From: Typhlomys cinereus
Taxonomy: Eukaryota; Chordata; Mammalia; Rodentia; Platacanthomyidae
Assembly: GCA_023101885.1 (NCBI GenBank)
Contig: JALPQD010000819.1
Span: 62,001-126,000 of the forward strand
Direction: 5' to 3'
DNA length: 64,000 nt
This document shows, in pieces, positions 34,029 through 51,057 of this stretch (position 1 is the stretch's first letter; each line of letters begins with the position of its first letter). The position numbers were made by a program, and so were the translations under genes. A model generated the notes under the pieces. The model was not told where the DNA came from and searched no databases. It worked only from the letters and a program-made list of their open reading frames with translations.

Positions 34029-36504
34029 CTTATAATTTGTCTGAGGATTCTTGAGACTATTTACTTCAATGAAAAGTAAATTAAACTCATTCCCTGATCT
34101 CATATATCTTCCAAATCTTATGAAGCTAGCAATGAGTATACCCTTTATCTGTAGGACTTAGACAGGTTCTAGAACTGAAAGCAAAAGGTATTGTCTAAAG
34201 AAAGGCATGCGTGAGTCAAGAGAGTAAATCAGCATCTGGTATAGTTAAAATAAATCCAAGTTTCCCTGTGTGTCCAGTACTATCTAAGGGAAAAATATGA
34301 ATATGAATATTTGCTTAGGAACAAGAACAGGCACTAAAATTCTTCAGTATTAGAATAAAATGCAGCCCTACCCACAATGTTCTCTAAACATTTGGCCAAC
34401 CGATTCTGTTTCCTAAAACTCAAGATACTGAGAATTAGCACATAAGTATTCTGTTAAATGGGGGAAAGCTGTATAAAAAATTCTTTAACTGTCTGGTGTT
34501 TCAGTTAACTTTAATCGCTCCTTATTTATGACACTTTAACAGTTTAAGATGGAAAACAAGTTTCCAGAAATGGAGTTCTTAATGTGGGAACAGTGGTTTT
34601 TTAGTATGGGTCTTCACATTCAATGACTTCCCTGGAATTTATATGTACAAAAGTACATATAATATGCCTTTAATTATGTGACCATGTGGAGTAAAACATG
34701 GATTCACTTGGATCCCCCAAATAATCCATGACTCAAAAGGTTAAAGATTACTTCTCAAGTGGAAATGGGATACACATCTATGATCCCAGCACTTAAGAGC
34801 ATTTCCATGAGTTCAAGATTATCTGTGGCTAGGTAAAAAGTGCTGGGCCAGCTAGGTGATGAAATGAATCCTTGCCTGCTTCCAAACAATAAAAACGTCA
34901 CTTCTTCATAATGACCAAGAAGCTGTTAACAAACACTGTCTACCACCAGTTAGAAGTTAGGGTCCTCAGTGACATCATTTTATTGCCATAACATTATAGC
35001 ATGTTAACCAGGCTCATTCATATTCATAAAAAGGGTCTGAAGATTTTTTGACCAAGTCCTTCAATTATTTATCAAAAGGGGAGAGATTCTCAAAATGAAA
35101 TTATTGTCCTTTTGTCAGCTACCATTTCCTTATCTAAAAGATAAGTTTGTGATTTTATACTATGAATTTCTAATGAAATTATTTCATCATTCAGAAATTA
35201 AGAGAGGTTTGGTAGAACGTCAGTTCTGTTCAGTACTAAAACACCAGGATTTCTTTATTATGGGCTACATTAGAACTCAAAAGAGGTTTCATTAATATCA
35301 TAATAATTAAATGAAAACATAATTGTCTTACTTTTAAGAGCATAGGACAACTATGAACTTGCAAACCACCCTGCCATTCTGTCAAAGAAAACATTTCTGC
35401 AAAAGCAAATGCACTGATAATAACATCACATATTTATCATGTTGGTGTCTGTAGGCAAAAATCCCACTGAGAAAGCCTTCCTCTTGGCTGCAGCATTGGC
35501 TGCCATCCAAAATTCACAGACTATAAACAATGAAAACCTCTCCATGAAGAAAACTTAGGGATAGAATTCACTTGGGGTCCCCAACTTTCTAAGGAAGTGC
35601 TCAAGTCATAAGTCAAAGTAACATTTTCATCAGCCCAAGGCGGCAGGCAGTATAAACAATGTGACCATGAATGCACACGTTGAGAGGGGAGTGGGAAAGA
35701 GGCCCTCAGGAAATACCTATGGAATGTTGACTCCTACCCCAACAGGACTGTGCTGGAGAAGGCTCTGCTGAAGGTGTTATACCACAGTGGGGAGCTAAGC
35801 TCCTCCAACCCTGCCTCACTCCTGAGAAATACAACGGTTTCACTGTTGACTTTCTGTTGAAACAACTTTCGCACTTTACCAGCAGTCTAATCCAGGATAT
35901 GTGCTGCCTGCTTTTTTATGATTAGCACTAACAAGGCTGAAGATGTCCCTAAATCAGGTTAGAACACTGAAGCCTGAGACAGGCCTAGGAGATTACAATT
36001 TTCTCTGCAACTACTGATACTCTAGGTGACCAGATGTTCACATATTTTACACTATATTTTCCTGAAGTGTTGACATTTTCTGGCTTTTGAAGATGCAAAC
36101 TTGCAATGTCTGAAATGAAAAGTACAAGCACCAGCCTTTTTGAAAGATTGAAAGAAAAAAGCTATTAAAAATTCTTTCCCCCTGAGGTCACTAGGTTGAA
36201 TCCACCTTGAGTTGTAGTTAACAAACTGCATTACTAACACTTAACTCCTAAACATCGAACTTTGGAGGCATTAAGAGAAGAAGAGAGCAAATAGTGCTAA
36301 GGGGAAACAAGAAGAAAGTTAAGTTATTAAGGACTCGCAACAGTTGGGCTAGTTGGGTTCCAGGCTGCCTGAAAGGGGAGTATTGTCACCCAGAGGCCAA
36401 GGAAAATGATCTCAAATCTACTGACTGTGAGAATGAATTGCCATATTCTTGTCTCAAACTGTGAAATACTGAAGGCTGTTCTTGGGTTTAAGAATAGGAA
36501 GTCG
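34028..36504. other. Mostly unique sequence with a diverged B1
   Basis: 34755-34905 is B1-like ('tacacatctatgatcccagcacttaagagc'). No gene recognised in the remainder. Confidence 0.55.
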
Positions 36505-36790
36505 CAAATAGGAAAATGGCTCAGTTATTAAAAGTGTTTGCCGTGTAAGCATTAGAACCAGTTTTTGGTCCTTGGAACCCATATTTTTAAAAACAACAAA
36601 CCTGGTGGTACATGCTCATAAGTCCCAGTGCTGGGGAAGCAGAGACAGGTGAATAGCTGGGGTTCTCTAGCCATCCAAACTGCCTTCTTTGGTGAGCTCC
36701 AAATCAGCTAGAGAACCAAGAGTGTCCTCTAGGTTCCATGCACAAGTACACACATATACACCTAACTGACCCCACACACTCATGCACAAT
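36505..36790 (+). repeat. B4-like SINE
   Basis: 'aaaatggctcagttattaaaagtgtttgccgtgtaagcatt' followed by the B1-like 'ggtggtacatgctcataagtcccagtgctggggaagcagagacaggtg'. Confidence 0.72.
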
Positions 36791-36922
36791 ACACAAAGAG
36801 AGTGGACCTGTGAATTACCTAATGAATTATGACCATGTCATGCACAAGAGCCCTTTCTGAATTCTGATTTGTGATACCTATGTGAAGAGTGGAGAGTTAG
36901 AGGCAGTGATAGAGACTCATGA

Positions 36923-37090
36923 CTGGGCCTGCAAGGTAGCTCAACAGATTAGGCACCTGCCCACAAATCTGGTGATCTGATGATCTGAGTTCAATTCCCA
37001 GAAGTTCACAAAAATTGTTCTCTGACCTCCACCTGTGTGCCATGGCACTCTGGTACCCCTCCATGCTGTCATAAATAAATAAAATATTTT
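36923..37090 (+). repeat. B2-like tRNA-derived SINE, old
   Basis: 'gggcctgcaaggtagctcaacagattaggcacctgcc...gagttcaattcccagaag' with an AATAAATAAA-type end near 37070. Confidence 0.7.
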
Positions 37091-37331
37091 ATTTTTAAAT
37101 AGGAAAGATATAGCTTACAAATGTTTCTGTGACAAAATCAAATACATTTAAATGATTTAACATGGCCATTTTATCAAGATATCAGAAGTCATATAATTTT
37201 CAAAATTGTATCAAAATAGGATATTTATCCATATATTATCCACATATACAGAGGTATAACTCTTGGCTCACTTTTAAATTAAACACAATGGTCTTAAATG
37301 AGATGTTTGTTTATACTCAGAAGTACATATT

Positions 37332-37541
37332 AAGGGGCTGGAGAGGTGGCTCAGGGGTTACGCCTCTGTCTTGCAGGTGAAAGGTTCTGACTTCGGATCC
37401 TAGAGCCCAGGTATAGACGCTGGGCGGAAGGAGGGCGACCTGCGTTTCTGGTGCTGGTAGGGCGGAGCCTGTGAATCCCGGGGCAGAGTAAACAAGGAGG
37501 AGGTGGAGGCGTCCATGGTGGTTCCCAAATTCGCCTGTGGT

Positions 37542-37585
<44 letters not shown>

Positions 37586-37631
37586 CACATGCATACACGC
37601 ACAATTGAATAAATAATAATAATAATAATAA
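37332..37631 (+). repeat. Young CA-tailed SINE with long (AC)n
   Basis: Flanking duplication AGAAGTACATATT at 37319-37331 and 37632-37644. An AC run at about 37544-37589 lies inside the element, before its ACAATTGAATAAATAATAA end. Confidence 0.93.
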
Positions 37632-37644
37632 AGAAGTACATATT

Positions 37645-38204
37645 TAAATCCCCAAAGCAATTTCCTTTGCTTAATTCCACTTAAATTACATATAAACCAC
37701 TAGAATAACTGCCCATCAAATTTTCAATCTTATTTGAAAGTAACATTGTTAAAACCGTTTTAACATTTTTTCATACTGTAAAATTTCCCCCCAGTCACAA
37801 TCTTGTTTTTCTGTACGAGTATGCAGGTATTGTCTAATTTTTTTTATGTTTATCCTAGAAAGGTCAAAAACTAAAAAACAATCAAACATTTCATATATAG
37901 GGTAAAATTTCACACATTTTCATAATGTCACGTCAGTTACTGATTACACTGAGCCAGCCTCAACAATACAGTCCATGTTTTAAAGGTCCAGTAAGAAGAA
38001 AATTCAGTCAAAACCTTGGCATGAGAATATGCTGGGATGTGTTAAACTGCTATGACAACAATCCAAGGGACTGTTCAGTCATTACCCAAAAAACAACAAG
38101 GAAAAATTTGTAGATTTGGAGGATTACTTTAGAGAACATTGGTCTCTGATAAACCTATAAAGTAGATTTTAGTTTGTAAGGGGATTTTTAATATATTAGA
38201 AGAT
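37645..38204. other. Unique AT-rich sequence, no gene seen
   Basis: No feature recognised between two young SINE copies. Confidence 0.55.
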
Positions 38205-38213
38205 AAAATTCTT

Positions 38214-38499
38214 GGGGCTGGAGAGGTGGCTCAGGGGTTAAGCCTCTGCCTTGCAGGCAGAAGGTCCTGAGTTCCAATCCTAGACGTACGGAAGCGGGGG
38301 CGGCCTGCGTTTCGGGTCCTGGTAGGGCAGAGCCTGTGAATCCCAGGGCAGAGTAAACAAGGAGGAGGTGGAGGCATCCATGGTGGTTCCTGAATTCGTC
38401 GGTGGTTCTACACACACATAAATACATATACACACATACATACACACACGCGCACACACGCATACACGCACAATTGAATAAATAATAAATAAAAAAGAC
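38214..38499 (+). repeat. Young CA-tailed SINE with small internal deletion
   Basis: Flanking duplication AAAATTCTT (38205-38213 and 38500-38508). Compared with other copies it has lost about 15 bases after the B box near 38285. Confidence 0.9.
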
Positions 38500-38508
38500 A
38501 AAATTCTT

Positions 38509-39454
38509 CATAGTAATTTGAAAAAGTATGAAGATATATGAACAAAGCTTAACAATAACAAAGCATAGTAATCTAGGGTTTACTTCAAAAGAATGTGGAA
38601 AAATATTAAAAGTTATATATGCGTGGTTAACATTACAACACAAATGTCAAACAGAAAACACCACATGTTAGCACTCATCTCCCACGGCTCATCTGGACTT
38701 AAATAATAAGTTCTTTTGCATTTCATTGAAAGATTTTTCAAATCTTCATTAGTGTTTATGTTATATACTATTATTTACCAAAAATGTTTATAAATATTTT
38801 TAAAAGAAAAAATTAAAAATTCATGTCCAATCATGTTGGTCTTTTTATTAAAACATGATGATGGATCCATTACCCTTGGAATAGAAACCAAACTCTTACC
38901 ATGCTATGTCAGATAATCCATAGATGAAATTCTTTATTAGTTCCTATCCTCCTATCAAAAGGTGGAAACTTCCTACTTTCCCCCTGCTTTCCCCTGGAAT
39001 CTAGGCTGACCATATTGATTTTTTTAAATTGATAGAATGTTGCAGACATTATGAACTTGGACTTCCATAGCTAAGTCATGTTCTGTGTGCATTTCTTAGA
39101 GATCTTCCTCTATAGATCATAGGCTCTATCTATTTATATAAAAAGGACAAATATCCTGAGCTATCCATTCTGGAGGATACAATGCTATGAGAGGAGATAC
39201 TTCAATGAACACTGAAGTTTTAGACATATGAAGAAAGAAGTTGAATAGAAAGTAGATTTAAAGAAGATAATAGCAGGGATGGAAGATGAGTAAAATCCAT
39301 TAAATAACAGTACAAAACTATAACCTAATACAGAAACCATTGCATTTGGTTATCCCATTAGTCACTTAAAGTGGATTTAGCTGACAAAAGACAAACATGC
39401 AATTGATAAAACCAAGGCAATCACAAAGTATTTTTAAAGGGAGTAGTAGATCAT
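38509..39454. other. Unique AT-rich sequence, no gene seen
   Basis: No exon, RNA gene or repeat recognised. Confidence 0.55.
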
Positions 39455-39684
39455 CCAGAATGTTATAGCTCAGAGATTAAAGTCTCTACCTTGCAAGTAG
39501 ATAAACCTGAGTTCAGATTCCAGATACCATATAAAATGCAGGTGGAAATGGTGGCGATCTGCACTTCTGGTCCTGGAAGGCAGAGCCTGGGAAACTCCAG
39601 AGCAAAGCAACAAGGAGGATGATTCCCAATTGCCACCCTTGAACCTCCAGAGGCATACACACTCAAGTGTCCTATGGTATGTAT

Positions 39685-39747
<63 letters not shown>
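39455..39747 (+). repeat. Older CA-tailed SINE with (AC)n array
   Basis: Diverged member of the same SINE family ('tatagctcagagattaaagtctctaccttgcaagtag'), whose tail is now a pure AC run of about 61 bases (39687-39747). Confidence 0.85.
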
Positions 39748-43494
<3,747 letters not shown>

Positions 43495-43968
43495 TGTGAT
43501 GGTTAACATCAATTGTCAATTTGATGATATTCAGAATCATCAAAGAAACAATCTCTGAACATTGTTTTTGAATGGGGGGCAATGAGGGAGGGGGAGCAAG
43601 AGGGGAAGAAGAAGAAGGGGGATACCTAAAAAGAGCTTGTAGAACTAGAAAAAAAGTAATAAAAAACAGTTTGTAGACTAATTGAGATGAAAAGATCCAC
43701 CCTAAATGTGGGTGGTGTCATTCCACAGGCTGGATCCCAGACTGCATAAAATGGAGAATAGCTGAACACCAGCATTCATCACTCTCTGCTTTCTGACTGT
43801 GGATTTAATGTGATCAGCTGCCCTTCTGCTCCTGTCACCATTCCTTCCCCCACCACGATGGGCTATATCTACTGAAAATGTAATAAAAATAAACCCTACC
43901 TTCCTCATGTTGTTTTGTCAGGTATTGTCAAATATTTGATCACAATAATGAGACAAATAATCAATACA
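43495..43968 (+). repeat. ERVL-type LTR with a short L1 3' piece inside
   Basis: Starts TGTGATGGTTAACATCAATT and ends ...AATCAATACA, with internal 'ccaccctaaatgtgggtggtgtcattccac', 'accagcattcatcactctctgctttctgactgtgg' and an AATAAA near 43890: the layout of MLT2/RMER15-like ERVL LTRs. About 43565-43675 is a foreign purine-rich segment ending 'gatacctaaaaagagcttgtagaactag' plus A-rich, like an L1 3' end. Flanks tcatc/taatc are a weak 5-bp duplication. Confidence 0.7.
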
Positions 43969-44466
43969 TAATCTTCAACATTTTCCAGCATTCTTATTGT
44001 TCTCCAGTATTCTTCAAGGCTTTCACTCTTCTGGTACCTTCCTTTTCATCTTTCTTGCTCCCACCGATTACCCTCACTTTTCCTGCTTTGTTGTATTTGT
44101 AGTAGATTCCTTCTCCCTCATCCCTCCATATCCCATGAACTAGGCTATCATATATAACAGAAATTGCCTTAGGCTTTTGATAAGTGGAAAGGAATACTGC
44201 ACAGAACAGAAAAAAAAAGGAAATCACAACTGAAAATTGACGCTTTAAAGTCCTTCAGTTTACCTGCCATGGCATATGTCTTCAGATGTCTCTTTTTGGA
44301 CCTCAACTTCATTTCTCACTGATGATGTTAACCACTATGGAAATCATTATCCTACCTTGTGTATAAATCCAATGGTCCCAATCCTAGTCATACTCTAGGA
44401 TAGAAATTAGAAAATATTTTGTGTAAAGAGAAAAAAGAATAAATGTTTTAAGGATGCATTCTAGGG
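43969..44466. other. Unique sequence, no gene seen
   Basis: No feature recognised. Confidence 0.5.
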
Positions 44467-45000
44467 CAGATAAAGACAGACAGATAGACAGAGAGATAGT
44501 CAGATACAGACAGACAGACAACAGAAAAATAGACAAATAGATGATACATGATAGATGATGGATAGACATACAGATACAGAGAGACAGACAATAGAAAGAC
44601 ATAGACAGACAGATGCTATGTACACAGAAACAAAGAGACAGATATATGGATGGAAAGATGGATAGCCAGACAGACAGAGAGACAGACAGGCAGGCAGATA
44701 GAAGATAGATAGGATGAACAGCCAGACAATACAAAGACAAACAGATAGATGATTTATACACATATACAGGTAGACAGATAAGTGAATACAAACAGACACA
44801 GACAGACAGACAGACAAGCAGATATATCATAGATACAGACAAACAGATAGATGATTAATACACAGATAGAGATGGACATATAGATAAAGAGATGGATAGA
44901 CAAAGACAGGTAGGCAGGTAAATGATATAGACAGCTAATAGATGTAGCTAATAGATATGGACAGACAGGGTATAAAAAGACAGACAGACAGATAGATGAT
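44467..45000. repeat. Interrupted GATA/GACA tetranucleotide array
   Basis: About 530 bases made mainly of GACA and GATA units with CAGATA variants, degenerate throughout. The long cysteine/leucine-rich minus-strand frames are translations of the repeat. Confidence 0.95.
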
Positions 45001-45009
45001 TCGTACACC

Positions 45010-45074
45010 AATATGGAGGTAGAACCATCCAGGATGATTCCCAAAGTCATGATTGGGCCTCCACAGACATACAC

Positions 45075-45121
<47 letters not shown>

Positions 45122-45138
45122 ACACACACACACACACA
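45010..45138 (+). repeat. 3' remnant of CA-tailed SINE plus (CT)n(AC)n
   Basis: 'ggtagaaccatccaggatgattcccaaag...gggcctccacagacatacacac' matches the 3' body of the older SINE copies (47475-47530, 55510-55565), followed by CT (45078-45107) and AC runs. Confidence 0.75.
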
Positions 45139-47309
45139 AACTGTCACTTCAAGAACCAGATCTGATAGACCATCCATAGCTGAGCCATATATCCCCTGAT
45201 TCCTTCTGAGTTTCTAAGCCTATCATGGCCTGGGCAAATGTAAGTGGTACCCTACATTGGATTAAAGAAAAGAGTGAATATAAATATTTTCAGGGATGGC
45301 AAGTTATTTCAAAATCTCTTACTCCTGTGGTTTTGGGGAGACTGGATTTAAAAAAAAAAGAGTCACAAAACTGATCCTGTTACTCCTGAGGCCCCACACA
45401 TAAGCCTAGAGCTCATTCAAATATTTGCCAAAGTGCTTACAGATGCTACTTCTCTTGTTACAGAATCTAATGAAGGCCATTGATTTGGGGAAGTGGATTT
45501 GTACTATAAACCTGACTGAGAAGACAAACATGTTAATAGGCACCAAACAAGTTAGCAAGGATCCTCTACCCCAACCAGTCTCTTCAAAACTACCTCCTGG
45601 AACAAAGCTGTCTTCGCTGATCTGAGCAGCTCCTAAGAGACAGAGCCCTGGACAGGATTTGCCCCCAGCCTTGGCAAATAACAACCCCATCCCCATGATG
45701 TTCCCATACTGCCATGGGCACAGCTAGCAAGACATGTCAGGCAGATCAGCTGAAAGATTCAATAGGAAATGATAAGAGATCACAATGTATTCCAGAAAGG
45801 AAACATCTGAGATGAGGCCCAGCATCTGTTCCATCATATCCCTCTTCAATTGCCTACCCCATCGGCTGAAGAAACAAAATGCTAGAAATTCATACATTCG
45901 AGCTGAGCATTCCTCTGCCATGAGCACATTCAGTTTGCCAAGGTCACTTTGCAGAAGCCACGAGTACAGAACCAAACTTCTGCTTGCCCAGAGATGAGGA
46001 AACTAGGTGCCTAATGTTACCAGAACCACCGGTTTCTCGGCGGCACATCCACAGTCAAGGACTTGCCAAAAGCAGAATGAAAATGCAGCTACATAACTGG
46101 GTTTGCAACTCTCTAATGGTCTCATCTTACCCTGACAAAAAATCCATGGAGATAGGCAAGATTCTTGTACTCTTTTACACATGAGGACACTGGTTACAGC
46201 CCAGAGAGATTCATACACTTACCTAGAACCACACAGATAATCAGGAATGGAGTGAGAATACACATTCCAAATTTAGGACACCTTCTCATCCACCACATCT
46301 CACAAGCTCTCAAAGAGCGATCACAATGTGATGTGACCATGTTTCTACCCTTACCACTATTTAAGTGCTGAGGATGCAGCAGTAGATACCACGAGGCTCT
46401 TGTTTTTTCCGACCTGCTCTTTAGTATGTGACATGTTTAATGGCCTGAACATCACAAGAACATCACTCAAGATCAGGACCTACAGGTGGTATACGGTCAA
46501 TTAACAAGGTCAGAGGCAAGAGATGGGGCACGTGTAAAATTGGTGGGTTAGGTGAAGGAGGAATATGTGTCTTTGGTCTTTATGGAAATCATGCCCCACT
46601 AAAGTGGGCATCTGTATGCAGAAGGGCAGGGGCACAGTCTACCTTAGGGTCTAGCTTCTGCCAGAGGTAAATCTGCATTGTAACCCATCAATCCCTCCCC
46701 CAGGGAACAGAGCTCCAGCTCTGTTCTGGAAGTGGCTCTCAGGCTACAGACACATTTAGTATTATATAAGGCAAGGATCCTGCAGCCCCTGAGGAGATTG
46801 GCAAATACACATGCACATGAGGTGCGAAGGTTTTCCAAGCCTAGTATGTAAGGAAGGAAAGAATACAAGTGCATGTTGCCACTGACAAGGAATGTGGCTT
46901 CTAGGGATGGAAAAACTTGCCTGTTACAAGACCAAAACAGGACTGGTATAATTAAAGGAAGATTTATCCTACATCACCAGGTCAGTCAGGGTTAGGGTCA
47001 ATGTTTGCATCTGGGTCCTAGAAGACTCTCTATAATGAAAGAAGCTTCCCTGACTTCAAAATGATCTGCTAACTGCATTCAATACCAGTGCCTCTCTGCT
47101 GACTTCCATGTCTGTTTTTAGCTACACAAAGTGAACTCCATGTCTGGTCCTGCAGCAAGCACAGGCTCTTTCTGGGACCTAGGGTAATTATGCCAGGGAC
47201 AGGCGTTTGTCAGTGCAGTATATGCATAAGACCTCTCAGAGTCAGTGTGTATGCGATGGCCATTGTTGAACTTTGCCTTTTGAAAGTGATGCTGAGAATA
47301 AAGACTCCT
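45139..47309. other. Unique sequence containing a MIR
   Basis: 46125-46335 is a MIR, plus strand ('ttttacacatgaggacactggttacagcccagagagattcatacacttacctagaaccacacagataatcagga'). No exon or RNA gene recognised in the rest. Confidence 0.65.
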
Positions 47310-47537
47310 GTAGCTGGAGAGATGGATCAGGAGTTAAGCTTTGACTCACAAGCAGAAGGACCTGAGTTCTGATCCCAGATCCTATGTAAAAACGCTTGGC
47401 AGAAATGGCTATGGCCTACACTTCCAACCCTGGATGGCAGAGCGTGGAAAACCATAGAACAAAGCTAAAAGGGGTAGAACAATCCAGGATGACTCCTAAT
47501 ATCACTCTTGAGACTCCACAGGCACACTCAGTGCCTT

Positions 47538-47586
<49 letters not shown>
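47310..47586 (+). repeat. Older CA-tailed SINE with (AC)n array
   Basis: Core 'tagctggagagatggatcaggagttaagctttgactcacaagcagaaggacctgagttctgatccc', tail a pure AC run at 47541-47586. Confidence 0.88.
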
Positions 47587-47588
<2 letters not shown>

Positions 47589-50500
47589 GAATAGTCACCT
47601 GAAGCCAACATGCCTGTGTAGATATTCAGGCAAAGTGATAACTGAAAACACGAAGAAAACATTATTTCCATTGACTCCCTGCAAGTACATCCATCTTCCG
47701 ACCTCTGTTCCCCTAGTCTGTTGAGTCTGTTTGTTGTCCCTGTGAACAAGCAGTACTTCTTATCACCTGCCTTGGAATAAGCTTCTTCAAGCCCGACTTT
47801 AGCTCTGTGACTATCCTGAAATTCAGGATTTCTTCAGGGCAACACCCCTTAGCCACACCTGAATCGCTCTTCCTGTGTAGAGAGGCCAGATTTTAACAAT
47901 AAAAATACTGGACTCCCGATAAGTTGGACTTTGAACTGTTTAGTGTTATGAGTGTGACTTATGTAATATTTAGAATGTACTTCTATTGAGCAATTCTTGG
48001 TTGTTCACCTGAAATTCATATTAATGAGGCATCGTACAATTAATCAGGGAAGCATGTTCCTGTGGCCCGCGCAGCTCTGGCACCTGCTGCCAATACTGAC
48101 TGATGGGGAATACAGGATAATATCCTGGTTTGCAGAAGTATTGGGAAATAAATATTAAAGGCTCCAGTCACAACCTTTGTATCATTTGGGGAGAATGTTG
48201 TCGTCACAGATAAAGCCTGCGCCTTTGGGCTGCAAATGAGACCCAGTCCCAGAGAGAGGAAAATGAGTTAAAAAGCAGTTAGAAAACAACCCCAGGGGAT
48301 CCAAGACCTTAGCTTCATCTGCCGGGTATTTTATTCTCGTTAATTCATAACAGTGTCTTTACAATCCTGGACTAGAATTCAAGAACAGCCAGTGTGTGTG
48401 ACAGTCATTACTCCTTGGAGACTCGACACTCTGCCAACTGAGAGTCCTTTCTGCGTTCTTGGAGCCACAGCGGCCTCCAGTGGCTCGCTGAGGAACAACA
48501 CACCATCTCTACCACCAGGCCAGCTGCCAGCACAAGCCAAGGGAAAAGGTAGTGAGGCCTCCTGTTTGCCCTGAGGACTGGGTTGTGTAGCATCGGAGCT
48601 GAAAGGCACAAATCTAAGCGTGTGCCCTGCAAACGCAGCTCTTCCCAGTTGCTGTGAATCAGCTCGAACCAAGCAGTGTTATATTTTATCTTCCATTCCA
48701 ACACGTAACATGTCTGTGACCCAATTTTATAAATGTGCTATTTGAAATAGACTCGCCTTTGTGAACATTTTTCTCTCTATCTAACTGGAGTGACAGAGAT
48801 GTAAGAAGAAAAAAGCCCTTTAAATAGAATGAGCAACTGCTTGTTCTGTGCAAAATTGATTCTTATTCAACCAGTTGGTTAAACATAAATGAATAATTGG
48901 GGGATGCTGGGAAGGTAAATCCATTGGAATTAGAAGCACCCCCCTAGCTTAGCAACAGTCTCGCTTCATTTCCTATCAAAGACCATACCACCGATCCATT
49001 ATTGAAAACATGTGACTCCCATAACCTCCTTCATTTTCATATATGTAGCTCTGGGCAAGAGGTCTCTACCATAGTTTCCCTTTGATTTGAAAGCAATACA
49101 AAGAAAAAAAGGGAAATGAAAGATCCAGCTGTAATAAAGAAGGTGCTTGATCCTTATACACATGTGTGTGCCCTCCCATTACATACAAGGGCAATTTTCT
49201 AAACGGGTGGTCACCAGCCTTCCTCCTCTTACAAGCTGATTGTTCCATAGTTCCAGAGCATTGAGTCGTCTGTTTTGCACAGCATTTCAGCTTACATCAA
49301 CTCCTAGGTAGGGAAACCAAGGACACAGGAGTGTTGTGGAAGCAGCAATCGCTGCAGGTTTCCCATAGGGGACTTGGCAAACTAGGGTCTGAGAGTTACT
49401 TCCAAACTCTTGGTCAAACGTCACTTACGCCAGCTGGGCTTCAGCTCTCACCTTGGAGATACTCCACTCTGAGTGGCCATTCTCCCAACCCACAACTGTG
49501 AATTCTGACTATGCTACCTTTGACTTTTTTATTTGCCTTTCCTCCAAAAATTCATTTTATTCATTAATTTACTAATATTGCAAAAGCCTAAAATGTGTCA
49601 GATGCTAAGTTAAAGCTTTGGTGTAGAGAAATGAACAAGAAACAGATCATTGAAATAGAATATGAGTAGTACTAGAGAGAAAATAGAAACCTAGATGCCG
49701 TGTGCCCTGCTGAGTGGACTGTGAACTTGTGAATCCTCTTTGGAAGCCAACTTAGCACTAGATACCAGATTTAATTTTTATTCTTTAGTGTTTTGTGCAT
49801 GAATATAGCAAATTTATATTTTTCTGCCTTAATCCCCAATCCTATTCCCCCCCCTTCTTCCCATTAACAACCCATCTTCCCCCATGTCAAACTCCCTCCT
49901 ATTTTCAAATCCTTTCCCATGTTCCAGTTGCCTGATGGGCCGTAGTTAATTTAAAAAGAAAAGGTTGCTGCTGCTGCAGTTATTGTTTACGACTGTTTTG
50001 TTTTGGAAAGACAACTGAAAGCCATAGTTGCAGATTTCAACAATAGGAAGGAACAAAAGGCAATCAGGTAGCTGCCATGACCACCATCAAAATCACATCA
50101 AAAACAACTGGCACCACCATTGTTTATTGCCAATGCCAAACGCTGGTAGCCAGTGTGACTGTGTGAGCCCAGCTGATGTGCCATGGCTCTCCTATGTCCT
50201 ATTCAACCTCAGAGAGGACTTAAGTCATGTCAGATGCCTGCTTTCTGACCACAAGAAATGCCCAACATGTGAACCATGGGCCATATATACTCCACCAAAT
50301 ATATGAATGTGACCCAACACAAAAGTTATAATCATACGTATAATGTGAGGTTTTCTGTAACTTTTTTTTAATAAATCAGATATGTGGCTCCCAAACATGA
50401 AAGCAACACTCTAGAGCAAGGACAAAAATTTAGTAGAAGTGCACAGAAAGTGAGCATCAGAAACTGCATCTCTATCATAGCAAATGGATCCTGCCTCTTC

Positions 50501-51052
50501 ACCAAAATAACTCAGTAGGGAGTTTCCCAAGAAGAGGGAAACATTTACACTGTTGGCTGCCAAAAACCATGACTAATGTTCTCTACACATGCCTTCAGCC
50601 TGCTAATTCCATCTCCATACTTATATCCATTAGAGATATGTTAACACTTTCACAGTGTGTACAGGGGAATGCACAATGAAACTCCCTGTGCTGTAATCTA
50701 CAGAAATGGCACTGGAAATAACCTACAGAATGAGCAGTAACAGATAAGAGATGTTATAAAGCTAGTACTAGATGACAGTGGCATGCAGACCAGATCTCCC
50801 AAAGCTGAGCATAAGAAATAGACATGTATGATACCATGACACAAATGAAGTGATTCAACCTGGGAGAGAAGACTTGGGGCTAGGGAGAGATGGAATGTGA
50901 CCACCCCACTGAATTCCACCAGGGTTGCCTAATTTGGCACATGCCAGGTTAAAAAAGTGCAAGTAAGAGGGGACCTAAATAGGATGCATGTGACACAGAC
51001 TGCAATGTGTCAAGGGAATCTAAGCAGGATGTCCTCTGAGGGGGTAAAGCTG
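47587..51052. other. Unique sequence with candidate regulatory segments
   Basis: 47940-48260 and 48590-48830 have balanced, non-repetitive composition and look like candidate conserved noncoding DNA. 49550-49660 resembles a minus-strand L2 3' end. No coding exon is evident; the open frames at 48353-48704 lack splice or family support. Confidence 0.45.
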
Positions 51053-51057
51053 TTCCC

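Noticed and set aside
37317..37660. CVCVCV-type frames at 24318, 31993, 37317, 38188, 39463 and 52688
   Set aside because: They read the AC tails and bodies of SINEs backwards. The repeated appearance of similar peptides reflects repeated SINE copies, not a gene family.
44467..45000. CRISPR-like array
   Set aside because: Units are tetranucleotides without spacers, and the genome is mammalian.
44384..45137. Minus-strand 152-, 105- and 127-residue frames rich in C, L and S
   Set aside because: They are translations of the GATA/GACA array and the CT/AC runs.
48353..48704. Open frames of 73-98 residues in unique DNA
   Set aside because: Overlapping frames on both strands and no splice sites or family motifs. 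More likely noncoding, possibly a conserved element.
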